Source: Carboxylicivirga caseinilyticus (GTDB lineage: Bacteria; Bacteroidota; Bacteroidia; Bacteroidales; Marinilabiliaceae). From it: a stretch of 58,848 nt of DNA. This document shows positions 8,849 to 16,707 of this stretch, one piece after another. A program made the translations under genes and the position numbers. Location of the stretch: assembly GCA_025499705.1 (NCBI GenBank), contig JAFMVE010000037.1:1-58848 (forward strand), in the 5' to 3' direction. Position 1 is the first letter of the stretch. Each line of letters begins with the position of its first letter. The notes beneath the pieces are model-generated. The model did not search any database. It saw nothing but the letters and a program-made list of their open reading frames with translations, and was not told where the DNA came from.

Positions 8849-9334
8849 ATGAAGAATAAGCAAAGAATACCAATTGTTGATAAAAATTACCTCCTTGAAA
8901 AGTTTCCAGGAAAAGGAGGGTGGACCTATGCCGAAATTCCTGAAGTTGAACCTGATAAACATGCCTGGTTTAATTGGATAAAAGTCTGTGGATATATTGA
9001 TAACTATGAGTTAAAACATTCCCGATTAATGCCAATGGGTAATGGCAAACTATTTCTACCTGTAAAAACGGCTATACGAAAAGCTATTAAGAAACAAGAA
9101 GGAGACACAGTGCATATCGTTCTCTTTCCTGATGATTCTTTAATTGAGATTCCAAAAGAGTTGTCTGTTTGCTTTGATTTTGAAGATACACGATTAAAAA
9201 CTGCTTTTGAAAAGGAACCGGAAGGAAGGCGCAAAGAATTTATTGAGTGGATTGCAGAGGCTCGTAAAGAAGAAACGAAAGCAAAACGAATTGGAAGATG
9301 TATAGACTATCTGAAGGATAAATATAACTTATAA
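8849..9334 (+). CDS. YdeI/DUF1905 family protein
   Basis: About 161 residues from the ATG at 8849 (the frame is open from a GTG at 8831). The first part, with GGWTYAEIP, KVCGYIDNYELKHSRLMPMGNG and LPVKTAIRKAIKK, matches a DUF1905 beta-barrel domain. The C-terminal part, with RRKEFIEWIAEARKEETKAKRI, is the helical Bacteriocin-protection/YdeI-OmpD-associated motif seen in this group. Members are widespread small soluble proteins; a role in resisting cationic peptides was reported for the Bacillus relative, but I cannot transfer it to this gene. It stands alone between the DUF294 gene and the sensor kinase. Confidence 0.75.
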   Translation: MKNKQRIPIVDKNYLLEKFPGKGGWTYAEIPEVEPDKHAWFNWIKVCGYIDNYELKHSRLMPMGNGKLFLPVKTAIRKAIKKQEGDTVHIVLFPDDSLIEIPKELSVCFDFEDTRLKTAFEKEPEGRRKEFIEWIAEARKEETKAKRIGRCIDYLKDKYNL

Positions 9335-9420
9335 GTACTTAATAAATAATTTACAATATATTATCAAAATTGTGAAACCACGATTTGTAGAAGTCGTAGT
9401 AAAAAATATTTAAAGCAAAC

Positions 9421-9443
9421 ACAATAATCAATATTGTTTTTAT
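9421..9443 (+). terminator. Possible weak terminator
   Basis: ACAATA (9421-9426) pairs with TATTGT (9432-9437) around a five-base loop, and a T-rich run follows. The stem is short and AT-only apart from one pair, so it is a weak candidate for the end of the YdeI-like gene. Confidence 0.3.
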
Positions 9444-9481
9444 TTATTCTTATATTTAAATAAAATCAGGATAAGAAAATT

Positions 9482-11062
9482 TTGGAAATAAAGAATTCAT
9501 TACAAGATAAGTCGCTTAATCAGGATGAGTTAAATGATAAGATACTGAAAAAAGTATTTCTTGTTCTAACAGTTCTCGTTGTTCCGGTTGTCATAATTGC
9601 TGTTATTCGATCGTATCTGATCTCTGGTGAATTGAGCACCGTTGGTTTAACTGGACTAACGCTGATATTAAGCCTTTCATTTTTATTTTATACCAATTGG
9701 CAAACACGCTTTCGAATCCATCTATTCCTGATAGTTTTGATATTGTTGGCAGCATTTGGCATGTATCACTATGGCTTCTTTGCCTTGAGTAAATACGCCC
9801 TTGTATTGGTGCCGGTCTTTTCTATTCTTTATTTGTCGTACAGACGAACCTTGGTTTTTGGTTTTATTTCACTTCTCGTTTATATTGTTTTTGGGACTTT
9901 ATATGTGCTCAATGTCATACCATATAAAATTGATACCAGTACTCTGGCAAAATTGTCAACTACATGGATTACAGATGGTTTGGTGCTGGTTATCATTTCA
10001 TTGTCGATAAGCACTGTGGTTTACAATATGGTTAGTGCCTATAAAACAGAGGTTAGCAAACTAAAGGCCAGCGAAGAAATGCTTTATAATAGTTTAAATG
10101 ATCTCCCATTACCGGTTGCCATTGTTAATAAAGGATACCAGATTCTTTTCCTGAATAATAGTTTTGTAAACCAGTTGGGATATTCGTTAAATGATGGAGC
10201 GGATGTTTATTCAATTTTAAAGTTGGCGATACCAGAATTCAGAGTTTTTCAGGAAGTCATCAAAGAATGGCAGTTTAATATCGATAATGCTTTTAATAAC
10301 AAGGTTTTGCCTCCAGTAAAAGAGTATGTGTATAAATGTAAGAATGGAGAAGAACGGATTGCAGAGATTCACTACAGTTTATCGAATGATAAAATATTGC
10401 TGATGTTTGTAGATCTGACGGAACGAAAGCAGAGGTTGAAAGAGATTGTTAAGGCCATTGTTCAAACAGAAGAAAAGGAGAGAGGTAGGGTGGCCAAAGA
10501 ATTACACGACGGATTAGGACCTTTAATCTCAACTGCTAAAATTTATGCACACAGTCTTACAAAAGTAAAGGATCAAAGTGTTATCGATAATTATAATTTG
10601 CGATTACAACAGATTTTGGATGAATCTATTAATGAAATTAAAGATATTTCAAATAACCTAAGCCCCCATATTCTTCGAAATTATGGATTAAAAGATGCTG
10701 TACTGACTTTTGTTGAGAAGCTTAGACCTGTGTCTGAAATACATTTTTCTATTGATATTGATGTGCAGTCAACATTAAACGAAGTTACACAGTTCACAAC
10801 TTATAGGTCTGTTGTTGAGTTGATTAATAATTCAATTAAACACTCAAAAGCTAAAGATATTGTTGTTGAAATTCAGGATAAAGAGGAGGGGCTTTTTATT
10901 GCATTTCGGGATAATGGAGTTGGTTTTGATTATGAAAAAAACAAGAACAAAGGTTTTGGATTAAATAATCTGATTGCCAGAATCGATAATATTGGCGGAA
11001 GTTTTAATTACTCAACCAGCCCTGATGAAGGAGTTGAAATAAAGGTTTATTTACCATTGTAA
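9482..11062 (+). CDS. Membrane sensor histidine kinase (NarX/DesK type) with PAS domain
   Basis: A 526-residue kinase starting at TTG; no early in-frame ATG is available. About six membrane segments fill residues 20-185. A PAS domain follows (about 200-300). The dimerisation and phosphoacceptor domain is of HisKA_3 type with RVAKELHDGLGPLIS, where His342 should be phosphorylated. The ATPase domain shows the N-box (VVELINNSIKHSKA), the G1 box (FRDNGVGFD) and the G2 box (GFGLNNLIARI). It lies 5 bases ahead of a NarL-type response regulator, its obvious partner. With no periplasmic sensor domain, the signal is probably membrane-borne or sensed by the PAS domain. Confidence 0.9.
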   Translation: MEIKNSLQDKSLNQDELNDKILKKVFLVLTVLVVPVVIIAVIRSYLISGELSTVGLTGLTLILSLSFLFYTNWQTRFRIHLFLIVLILLAAFGMYHYGFFALSKYALVLVPVFSILYLSYRRTLVFGFISLLVYIVFGTLYVLNVIPYKIDTSTLAKLSTTWITDGLVLVIISLSISTVVYNMVSAYKTEVSKLKASEEMLYNSLNDLPLPVAIVNKGYQILFLNNSFVNQLGYSLNDGADVYSILKLAIPEFRVFQEVIKEWQFNIDNAFNNKVLPPVKEYVYKCKNGEERIAEIHYSLSNDKILLMFVDLTERKQRLKEIVKAIVQTEEKERGRVAKELHDGLGPLISTAKIYAHSLTKVKDQSVIDNYNLRLQQILDESINEIKDISNNLSPHILRNYGLKDAVLTFVEKLRPVSEIHFSIDIDVQSTLNEVTQFTTYRSVVELINNSIKHSKAKDIVVEIQDKEEGLFIAFRDNGVGFDYEKNKNKGFGLNNLIARIDNIGGSFNYSTSPDEGVEIKVYLPL

Positions 11063-11067
11063 CGATT

Positions 11068-11715
11068 ATGATACGAATTGTTTTAGTTGAAGATTTAGAT
11101 TTGATACGGGAAGGAATCAGAGTATTGGTTTCACAAATTGATGATTTTGAAATAGTAGCTGAATATAGCAATGGTAAAGAACTGGTTGATAATATTAAGC
11201 ACTTGCAGGTAGATATCATAGTAACAGATATCGATATGCCGGTGATGGATGGTATTACTGCAACACGAAAAGTGTTAGCTGTGAGATCCGATTTAAAGGT
11301 TATAGCCTTATCGTTGTATAACGAATCACAGTATTATCACGATCTGGTTGCTGCCGGAGCTAAGGGGTTTATTCTTAAACAAGCAAGTATACAGGAGCTT
11401 GAAGAGGGAATACGTGAAGTATATAAAGGAGGTAGCTACTTTTCACAGGAATTATTGCAGAATGTTATTAAAAACATGAAGTATCAGGACTCTGGTTTAA
11501 AGGCAAATGACGATTCAGAAAATATCACAGAGAAAGAAGCCGAGATGTTGAAACATATCTGCGAAGGATTAACAAATCAGGAATTGGCAGATAAGTTATT
11601 TGTAAGTGTAAAAACTATCGAAAGCAATAAGGCTCGCCTTATGCGAAAAACGAATTCGAGAAATAATGCAGCTCTCATTTTATGGGCTATAAAAAACAAA
11701 ATAGTGAAACTGTAA
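11068..11715 (+). CDS. NarL/FixJ-type response regulator
   Basis: A 215-residue two-domain regulator. The receiver has the acidic pair Glu8-Asp9, the phosphoacceptor Asp54 in TDIDMP, a conserved Ser in the IALSLYN strand and Lys in FILKQAS. The C-terminal LuxR-type helix-turn-helix carries ITEKEAEMLKHICEGLTNQELA and VSVKTIESNKARLMRK. It lies 5 bases after the sensor kinase, so the pair is transcribed together and should work as one phosphorelay. Its regulon is unknown; the inverted repeats just downstream (11719-11815) are candidate targets. Confidence 0.92.
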   Translation: MIRIVLVEDLDLIREGIRVLVSQIDDFEIVAEYSNGKELVDNIKHLQVDIIVTDIDMPVMDGITATRKVLAVRSDLKVIALSLYNESQYYHDLVAAGAKGFILKQASIQELEEGIREVYKGGSYFSQELLQNVIKNMKYQDSGLKANDDSENITEKEAEMLKHICEGLTNQELADKLFVSVKTIESNKARLMRKTNSRNNAALILWAIKNKIVKL

Positions 11716-11718
11716 AAT

Positions 11719-11734
11719 ATAGGGATTTCCCTAT
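11719..11734. promoter_or_regulatory. Palindrome ATAGGGA-TT-TCCCTAT
   Basis: ATAGGGA (11719-11725) and TCCCTAT (11728-11734) form a perfect 7-base inverted repeat with a two-base centre. The loop is too short for a good RNA hairpin, so a DNA-binding dimer site is more likely. The adjacent NarL-type regulator is the natural candidate, by inference only. Confidence 0.4.
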
Positions 11735-11765
11735 GTGAAAACCATGTTTTCACTGTCTTTTGTTA
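11735..11765 (+). terminator. Hairpin after the response regulator
   Basis: GTGAAAA (11735-11741) pairs with TTTTCAC (11747-11753) around CCATG. The downstream TGTCTTTTGTT is T-rich. It may terminate the kinase/regulator transcript, although the stem is not GC-rich. Confidence 0.4.
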
Positions 11766-11795
11766 AGTAAATCATATCTACCTTGCATACTAGAA

Positions 11796-11815
11796 TAACG
11801 TACATCGTTATGTAC
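11796..11815 (+). promoter_or_regulatory. Two mutually exclusive inverted repeats before the orphan receiver
   Basis: TAACG (11796-11800) and CGTTA (11806-11810) can pair around TACAT. GTACAT (11800-11805) and ATGTAC (11810-11815) can pair around CGTT. The two pairings share bases and cannot form together. They end five bases before the GTG at 11821, so they could be an operator or an RNA switch at the ribosome-binding region. Confidence 0.4.
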
Positions 11816-11820
11816 AACTT

Positions 11821-12198
11821 GTGAGGAAACAACATCCAAATATAATTATAGTTAATAGTTCGAAAAGTATGGTGGATGCTATTGTTGATTTTATTGAAAG
11901 CAATAGCGAATATATAATATTAGGTAGCGCGCCAGACTGTAAAATGCTGTTAAAATCACCAGAGCTTAACGAAGCTGATTTGGTACTGATCGATATTGAT
12001 ATTCTTGATGATGAGAGTAAAGAATCAGTTAGCATGCTAAAAGCAATAAGACCAGATTTCAAGCTTATAGCAATTAGTATGTACAGTGAAAAGGTATACT
12101 GGGAGGATTTTTATGAAGCAGGATTTTCTGCGGTTGTGCATAAATATATGATTACAGAGGAACTACTGAGTACTATTAACAGGTTGATAAATGGATAG
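11821..12198 (+). CDS. Stand-alone degenerate receiver domain
   Basis: A 125-residue protein with GTG start made of a single CheY-like receiver fold. The probable phosphoacceptor Asp58 (LVLIDID), the Ser86 position (IAISMYS) and Lys108 (VVHKYM) are kept. The acidic pair after strand 1, which holds magnesium, is replaced by Asn12-Ser13 in IIIVNSSKS. By family knowledge this should weaken or abolish metal-dependent phosphorylation, so it may be a pseudo-receiver that signals by binding. It has no output domain. It lies about 105 bases after the NarL-type regulator and shares its overall pattern, which suggests duplication, or use as a phosphate sink or modulator of the same system. Confidence 0.75.
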   Translation: MRKQHPNIIIVNSSKSMVDAIVDFIESNSEYIILGSAPDCKMLLKSPELNEADLVLIDIDILDDESKESVSMLKAIRPDFKLIAISMYSEKVYWEDFYEAGFSAVVHKYMITEELLSTINRLING

Positions 12199-12623
12199 TT
12201 ATAGATAATGCAGTTTTGTTGTAAAAGGTACCATAAAACTGAAATGGATGATAAATAAAAGAATGAAGGAATAAAATAATAAGTGAGGTAAACAACGCAA
12301 TTTTTGAGTGGAATATGTTACCCAGTAAAATAGCATCAAAGGTTGAGGGAATAGGTATTAGTTTGAAGTATAATTGAATAGGCAAGGGGGTTTAAAAGAA
12401 GCCATTTCCTTTTTTAAGCTAAAAAATACGTAGTATCGGGTAACTTTTTATAGGGGGAGTCGTGAGGTCTTGTAACGCAAAGTTACAGGGCCTCGCTTCA
12501 TTTATGACTATCTGTAAAAAACTTGGTTGGCTAATTTATTTGATCTTTTGACCAGAATCTTACATCCCATTTTGTAGTTTGATGGTAGCTTAGTTGTATG
12601 TTATAAATCCTAATCCAAAAGTT
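12199..12623. other. 425-base gene-free stretch
   Basis: No reading frame here looks like a real gene. The notable content is the strong hairpin at 12462-12496. A short purine-rich run (GGCAAGGGGG) near 12380-12390 and a T-rich run near 12410 lie ahead of it. The signal-peptide gene at 12624 follows. Confidence 0.5.
12462..12496 (+). ncRNA. Strong unassigned RNA hairpin
   Basis: GTGAGGTCTTGTAAC (12462-12476) pairs with GTTACAGGGCCTCGC (12482-12496) over 15 pairs, including three G-U wobbles, around the loop GCAAA. It lacks a following T-tract (CTTCATTTATG comes next), so it is not a standard terminator. It stands alone in a gene-free stretch and could belong to a small RNA or to the 5' leader of the gene at 12624. 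No known RNA family was recognised. Confidence 0.45.
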
Positions 12624-13277
12624 ATGAAAATCAACCTTATCCTATTAGCTACTTTATTGTTAAGTCAAATTGTGATTGGTCAGAATCCAGTTAATTCAAG
12701 TTACTTATTTGATGTATTTACCGATGCCACCATTCTAATGAAAGATGGTACAACAGCAAAAGCCAAATTAAATTATAATACGCTGGATGAACAGATGGTT
12801 TTTATGCAAGATGACCAGGAATTGGCTATAGCAGAACCTTCAAAAGTAAAGAGTGTAAAGATTCATCAATTTACCTTTGTATATGGTTTTGCTGAGGCCT
12901 TCTTAGAGGTTTTATCCATTGGCGATAATCAGGTTTTTCTTCGTCATAAAACAAAGTTGCAGAATGGAGGATTGGCTGCAGGATATGGTACTTACAGTGA
13001 ATCAAGTTCAGCTCAAAGCTATACTTCAGTTCAAGGTGCCGGAGGCAGAGCTCCTCAAATAGATGTTGATCAGTCAAACAGAATCATGGAAGAGGATGTA
13101 TTATATGTTTTTAATGAAGGTGAATTCTATCCGGTATTAACGAAGAAACGTTTAATGAAAGTGTTTCCGGATATGAAGGATGATATAGAGAACTTTGTGA
13201 AAAATCAGAATACAGATTTTAAAAAAGTAGGGGATGTATATAAAATAATGGTTTTCTGCTATTCTCAGAAAAAGTAG
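12624..13277 (+). CDS. Secreted protein of unknown function
   Basis: About 217 residues from the ATG at 12624. The frame is open from a TTG ten codons earlier, but the ATG gives a proper signal peptide (MKINLILLATLLLSQIVIGQ, cleavage near 20-21). The mature part begins with a beta-rich section resembling a small barrel: ATILMKDGTTAKAKLNY, then a strand pattern up to VFLRHKTKL. A low-complexity Gly/Ser section (GTYSESSSAQSYTSVQGAGG) follows, then a C-terminal section with YVFNEGEFYPVLTKKRLMKVFPD. I do not recognise the family. Its neighbours do not define a role; a terminator follows at 13323. Confidence 0.7.
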   Translation: MKINLILLATLLLSQIVIGQNPVNSSYLFDVFTDATILMKDGTTAKAKLNYNTLDEQMVFMQDDQELAIAEPSKVKSVKIHQFTFVYGFAEAFLEVLSIGDNQVFLRHKTKLQNGGLAAGYGTYSESSSAQSYTSVQGAGGRAPQIDVDQSNRIMEEDVLYVFNEGEFYPVLTKKRLMKVFPDMKDDIENFVKNQNTDFKKVGDVYKIMVFCYSQKK

Positions 13278-13322
13278 TATGGTTTGATTCAATAGGTTAA
13301 TTGTGAATTTGTTTTAGTGGTT

Positions 13323-13360
13323 AGGCTGTCTGCAAGATTGTAGGCAGCCTTTTGCGTTTT
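13323..13360 (+). terminator. Intrinsic terminator
   Basis: AGGCTGTCT (13323-13331) pairs with AGGCAGCCT (13342-13350) with one G-U pair, followed by TTTGCGTTTTT. It sits 45 bases after the secreted unknown and should end that transcript. Confidence 0.65.
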
Positions 13361-13427
13361 TATTTAGAAAAATGAAAACAAAGTTGAATTTTATTACCTT
13401 ACAAAATATTCAGGAAATACTTTAGTA

Positions 13428-13835
13428 ATGACACTTTTATTTGTTTACGGTACACTTTTATATAAGGTAGATAGCAGGATGGCAAATTTTTTAAAGGATA
13501 ATGGACGACATTTAGGTAGTGCATACATAAATGGAAGATTATATGAAATAGATGGATATCCGGGAGTTGTAGTTTCAGATAAATCTGGTGAGAAGGTAAT
13601 CGGGAATATATTTGCAATAGAAGATGAAGAGACTGTTTTTACAGAACTGGATAAATATGAAGAAGTAGGACCTACCTTCGCACAACCGAATGAATATAAG
13701 AGAGAAAAACTGGAAGCATTTATGAATGATGGACAAAAAGTAAGGTGTTGGGTGTATACTTACAATCATTCGGTTGATAAGTTAAGGCAAATTGCATCAG
13801 GAGATTATTGGTCGTATGTAAATAAATCAAATTAA
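13428..13835 (+). CDS. Gamma-glutamylcyclotransferase family protein (AIG2-like)
   Basis: A 135-residue cytosolic protein with the family's N-terminal signature LLFVYGTLL (residues 3-11) and the later G-x-LYEIDGYPGVV segment. The FxELDKYEE motif near residue 71-79 (TELDKYEEVG) supplies the conserved acidic residue thought to be catalytic. The C-terminal CWVYTYN strand is also typical. Family members release 5-oxoproline from gamma-glutamyl compounds, but many homologues have other or unknown substrates. The stop codon directly abuts the ATG of the L,D-transpeptidase (13836), so the two are translationally coupled and probably form an operon with the QueG-like gene. Confidence 0.82.
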   Translation: MTLLFVYGTLLYKVDSRMANFLKDNGRHLGSAYINGRLYEIDGYPGVVVSDKSGEKVIGNIFAIEDEETVFTELDKYEEVGPTFAQPNEYKREKLEAFMNDGQKVRCWVYTYNHSVDKLRQIASGDYWSYVNKSN

Positions 13836-14573
13836 ATGGTCAAAATAATTCTTGGAATATTATTTATGGGTGGTTTGTTTGCGAATGGTTTTAAAGCTGA
13901 TCAGAAAAAATTTAAAAGAGTGGCTGATGCCTATCTAGAAAAGGAAGCAGGGTTAAAAACTCTTTTAACTCAATATGGTCTTAATTTGGATCAGCTTGAA
14001 GTGTATCTGCGAGCTTTCAAGACTGAAAAGGAACTGGAGCTTTGGGCCAGAGACAAGACTGATAAAAATTTTCAATTGATTAAAACATATAAAATATGTG
14101 CAACTAGTGGAAAAATAGGCCCAAAAAGAAAACAAGGTGATTTACAGATACCCGAAGGTTTTTATCATATCAGTGCTTTTAATCCGCAAAGTAAATTTTA
14201 TTTGTCAATGCGACTCAATTATCCCAATGCTTCAGATAAGATCTTAAGTGATAAAAAATATCCCGGGAACGATATTTATATACATGGCGATTGTGTTACC
14301 ATTGGTTGTTTGCCCATTACTGATGATCAGATAAAAGAACTTTATTTAATCTGTGTTGAAGCACGTCAGAATGGTCAGAAGAAAATTCCAGTGACGATTT
14401 TTCCTGCTCGGTTAACAGATAATCGTTTTACAGAACTAAAAGAGAAATATCAATCTAACATTGAGGTAGTAAACTTATGGAATGATTTAAAAATCGGATA
14501 TGAATTGTTCAATCAAAAAAGACAATTGTTCTCTGTGAATTTTTTGCCAGATGGACGGCATGAAGTGAAGTAG
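13836..14573 (+). CDS. L,D-transpeptidase family protein
   Basis: A 245-residue protein of the YafK-like branch of the YkuD fold. Residues 1-18 look like a signal peptide (MVKIILGILFMGGLFANG). The catalytic motif is IYIHGDCVTIGCLPIT near 145-160, with His in HG and the nucleophilic Cys in GC. These enzymes form or cut cross-links in peptidoglycan, or attach lipoproteins to it, in the periplasm. The ATG follows the preceding stop codon with no gap, indicating translational coupling. The gene is followed 7 bases later by the frameshifted QueG-like gene. Which of the known reactions it performs is not decided by the sequence. Confidence 0.85.
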   Translation: MVKIILGILFMGGLFANGFKADQKKFKRVADAYLEKEAGLKTLLTQYGLNLDQLEVYLRAFKTEKELELWARDKTDKNFQLIKTYKICATSGKIGPKRKQGDLQIPEGFYHISAFNPQSKFYLSMRLNYPNASDKILSDKKYPGNDIYIHGDCVTIGCLPITDDQIKELYLICVEARQNGQKKIPVTIFPARLTDNRFTELKEKYQSNIEVVNLWNDLKIGYELFNQKRQLFSVNFLPDGRHEVK

Positions 14574-14579
14574 TTTTAT

Positions 14580-15277
14580 ATGTTGCCAATAAATAGACTA
14601 ATATCAGATTTTCTGTTCTCCAATGGAGCTCAATTGGTACGTTTTGTTGATGTGTCTCATCTTAATAAAAAGCAAACACTGGGTTATAAATCAGCGGTAT
14701 TAATTCTTATTCCTTTATCGCCAGCCTACATCCAGGAAGTATCTGCCAATCCCGATTATGTGAAAGATATGTTGCGAACCAAGCAAATGAATCAAGATCA
14801 ATTTCATTTAACCGAACAAAAATTGATAACCTGGCTGATATTCTGGCAACCTATTTAACAGACCATGGGTATGAGGCTTATTCTCAGTCAGAAAAAAATC
14901 TGGAAAAAAGCCAACGTTATAATTTACAGGAGTTACGAACTCCGGTACCACATAAAACCATTGCTCTGCTTGCAGGTTTAGGATGGATTGGTAAGCATAA
15001 CCTGCTTGTTCATCCAGACTATGGAAGTGCTCTTTGTATGTGTTCTGTTTTAACCAATGCACCCCTGGAAACAGAGAATCATGAAATAATCACCAGTAAA
15101 TGCGGACAATGCAATGAGTGTGTAAAAGCATGCGTCCCAAAAGCTTTAAAAGGTATTACCTGGAATCAGCAACTGGACAGAAATGACTTGTTGAATATTG
15201 AAAATTGTACTACTTGCCTGCAATGCATGATGGCTTGTCCATGGACACAGAAATTTGCTTCAACTCTTACCCTGTAA
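14580..15277 (+). pseudogene. QueG-like double 4Fe-4S protein, interrupted by a frameshift
   Basis: Two reading frames together encode one protein of about 232 residues. The first (from the ATG at 14580) runs to EQK, then continues as an unrelated tail to a stop at 14858. The second frame resumes at once with DNLADILATYLTDHGY and keeps the family text, including HKTIALLAGLGWIGKHNLLV. It ends with two cluster motifs, CGQCNECVKACVP and CTTCLQCMMACPW. The shift maps to a run of five A at 14818-14822; one more A would restore the frame. The family resembles epoxyqueuosine reductase (QueG) but is shorter and lacks its C-terminal repeats, so activity on tRNA is not assured. A sequencing error, a true loss or slippage are all possible. 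Confidence 0.75.
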
Positions 15278-15295
15278 GTATGAGATATGTTTGTT

Positions 15296-15303
15296 TATCT
15301 TTG
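15296..15303 (+). promoter_or_regulatory. -7 promoter box of the helicase gene
   Basis: TATCTTTG (15296-15303) is a full match to TAnnTTTG. No good TTTG lies 19-20 bases upstream. If used, transcription would start at or just after the ATG at 15308, making the ATG at 15287 unusable. Starts at 15308 or 15317 would then be leaderless or nearly so. Confidence 0.45.
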
Positions 15304-15307
15304 CGGG

Positions 15308-16633
15308 ATGAAAGCTATGGAAGATCAAATTAAGAACTATATAAATGCTTTGGGAATAAGTGAGTTAAAGCCAATGCAGCAAGAGATGCTCACAACCGCT
15401 GCAGCGGGTAAAGATATCATTTTACTTTCGCCAACAGGTTCGGGCAAAACACTGGCCTTTTTATTACCCTTACTTTTAAAACTGAATCCTGAAAAGGAAG
15501 TTGTTCAATTAATGATTTTAGCCCCTTCGCGAGAGTTGGCTATTCAGATAGAGCAGGTTTTTAGAGAGTTGAAGACCGGATTAAAGGTCCTGTGTAGCTA
15601 TGGAGGACACTCTATTCAAACGGAACGAAACAGCTTTTTACATCCACCCACTGTATTAATAGGCACACCAGGTAGAATTGCCGATCATGTTCGTCGTGAA
15701 CGTTTTTCGTTTGATCACCTGAAATATTTGGTGCTCGATGAATTTGATAAATCACTAGAATTGGGTTTTCAGGCTGAGATGAAAGAAATCATCTTTCAAT
15801 TGAAAGCGCTGAAGCAGCGAGTACTGACTTCAGCTACCAACTTAAAGGATATTCCTGCTTTTGTGGGAATTAAGAATGCTCAAACCCTTAGTTATATCAG
15901 TGAAGTAGAAAAACCTCTTACCTTGACCTTGAAAGGAGTTCGCTCGGAAGGTAAAGATAAACTGGATGCTTTTTTTAAACTGGTTTGTCATTTGGGTAAC
16001 GAGCCAATGCTTGTTTTTGTAAATCATCGCGAAGCAGCCGATCGAATCAGTAATCACCTGCATGATATGGGCCTGAGACATGATGTTTTTCATGGAGGCA
16101 TGAAGCAGGAAGACAGAGAGCGTGCTTTAATCAAATTTAGAAATGGCAGTCATCATTTATTAATAACAACCGATTTGGCATCGCGTGGTTTGGATATTCC
16201 TGAAATAAAATATGTGATTCATTATCATTTACCAGGTAAAGAAGATGCCTATATACATCGAAACGGACGAACTGCCCGAATGAATGCAGAAGGAACTGTA
16301 TACTTATTACTGGCAGAAGAAGAACCTTTGCCTGAATATATTAAAACAGAATTACAGTTCGAAGAGGTAAATTCGTATACCGAATTGCCCGAGTTACCCG
16401 ACTGGACAACTCTTTATATTGGTAGTGGGAAAAAAGACAAAGTCAATAAAATTGACATTGTTGGTTTGTTTTTTAAGAAAGGAAGGTTACAGAAGGATGA
16501 ATTGGGGCGAATAGATGTGCTTGATCATTCGGCCTTTGTAGCGGTTAAAAGTGGCAAAGTAAAAAAACTACTTCAAAATCTTAAGAACGAGAAGATAAAA
16601 GGGAAGAAGCTGAAGATGGAAGTATCGAAGTAA
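15308..16633 (+). CDS. DEAD-box RNA helicase with DbpA-like RNA-binding domain
   Basis: About 441 residues from the ATG at 15308; the frame is open from an ATG at 15287, but a promoter box lies between the two. The helicase core shows motif I SPTGSGKT, Ia PSRELAIQ, Ib GTPGR, motif II DEFD, motif III SAT, motif IV LVFVNH, motif V TTDLASRGLD and motif VI HRNGRTAR. Motif II is DEFD instead of DEAD, which occurs in a Bacteroidota subgroup. The last 75 residues (starting near TTLYIGSGKKDKVNK) match the DbpA RNA-binding domain that directs the E. coli enzyme to 23S rRNA. A role in ribosome assembly or RNA turnover is therefore inferred. Confidence 0.88.
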   Translation: MKAMEDQIKNYINALGISELKPMQQEMLTTAAAGKDIILLSPTGSGKTLAFLLPLLLKLNPEKEVVQLMILAPSRELAIQIEQVFRELKTGLKVLCSYGGHSIQTERNSFLHPPTVLIGTPGRIADHVRRERFSFDHLKYLVLDEFDKSLELGFQAEMKEIIFQLKALKQRVLTSATNLKDIPAFVGIKNAQTLSYISEVEKPLTLTLKGVRSEGKDKLDAFFKLVCHLGNEPMLVFVNHREAADRISNHLHDMGLRHDVFHGGMKQEDRERALIKFRNGSHHLLITTDLASRGLDIPEIKYVIHYHLPGKEDAYIHRNGRTARMNAEGTVYLLLAEEEPLPEYIKTELQFEEVNSYTELPELPDWTTLYIGSGKKDKVNKIDIVGLFFKKGRLQKDELGRIDVLDHSAFVAVKSGKVKKLLQNLKNEKIKGKKLKMEVSK

Positions 16634-16655
16634 TATTATTTCGAATTAAAAATAA

Positions 16656-16697
16656 ACAGCTGTGGTTACATTATCATATCACAGCTGTCTTTTTTTA
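16656..16697 (+). terminator. Intrinsic terminator after the helicase
   Basis: ACAGCTGTG (16656-16664) pairs with CACAGCTGT (16680-16688), followed by C and seven T. It lies 23 bases after the helicase stop. The opposite-strand gene ends at 16708, so the hairpin may serve both convergent transcripts. Confidence 0.8.
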
Positions 16698-16707
16698 GGT
16701 TTTGGTT

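Noticed and set aside
12176-12385. A 69-residue minus-strand frame in the 12.2-12.6 kb gap
   Set aside because: It reads as hydrophobic AT-driven text without a family pattern, begins inside the receiver gene and has no promoter. I treat it as chance.
14814-14830. Programmed -1 frameshift in the QueG-like gene
   Set aside because: The zero-frame codons before the shift are CAA-AAA, which do not form the X-XXY-YYZ heptamer, and no downstream stimulatory structure was identified. A homopolymer error or real mutation is simpler.
14808-15062. An 84-residue minus-strand frame over the QueG-like gene
   Set aside because: The plus strand encodes family motifs across the frameshift over the same bases, so this is an opposite-strand shadow.
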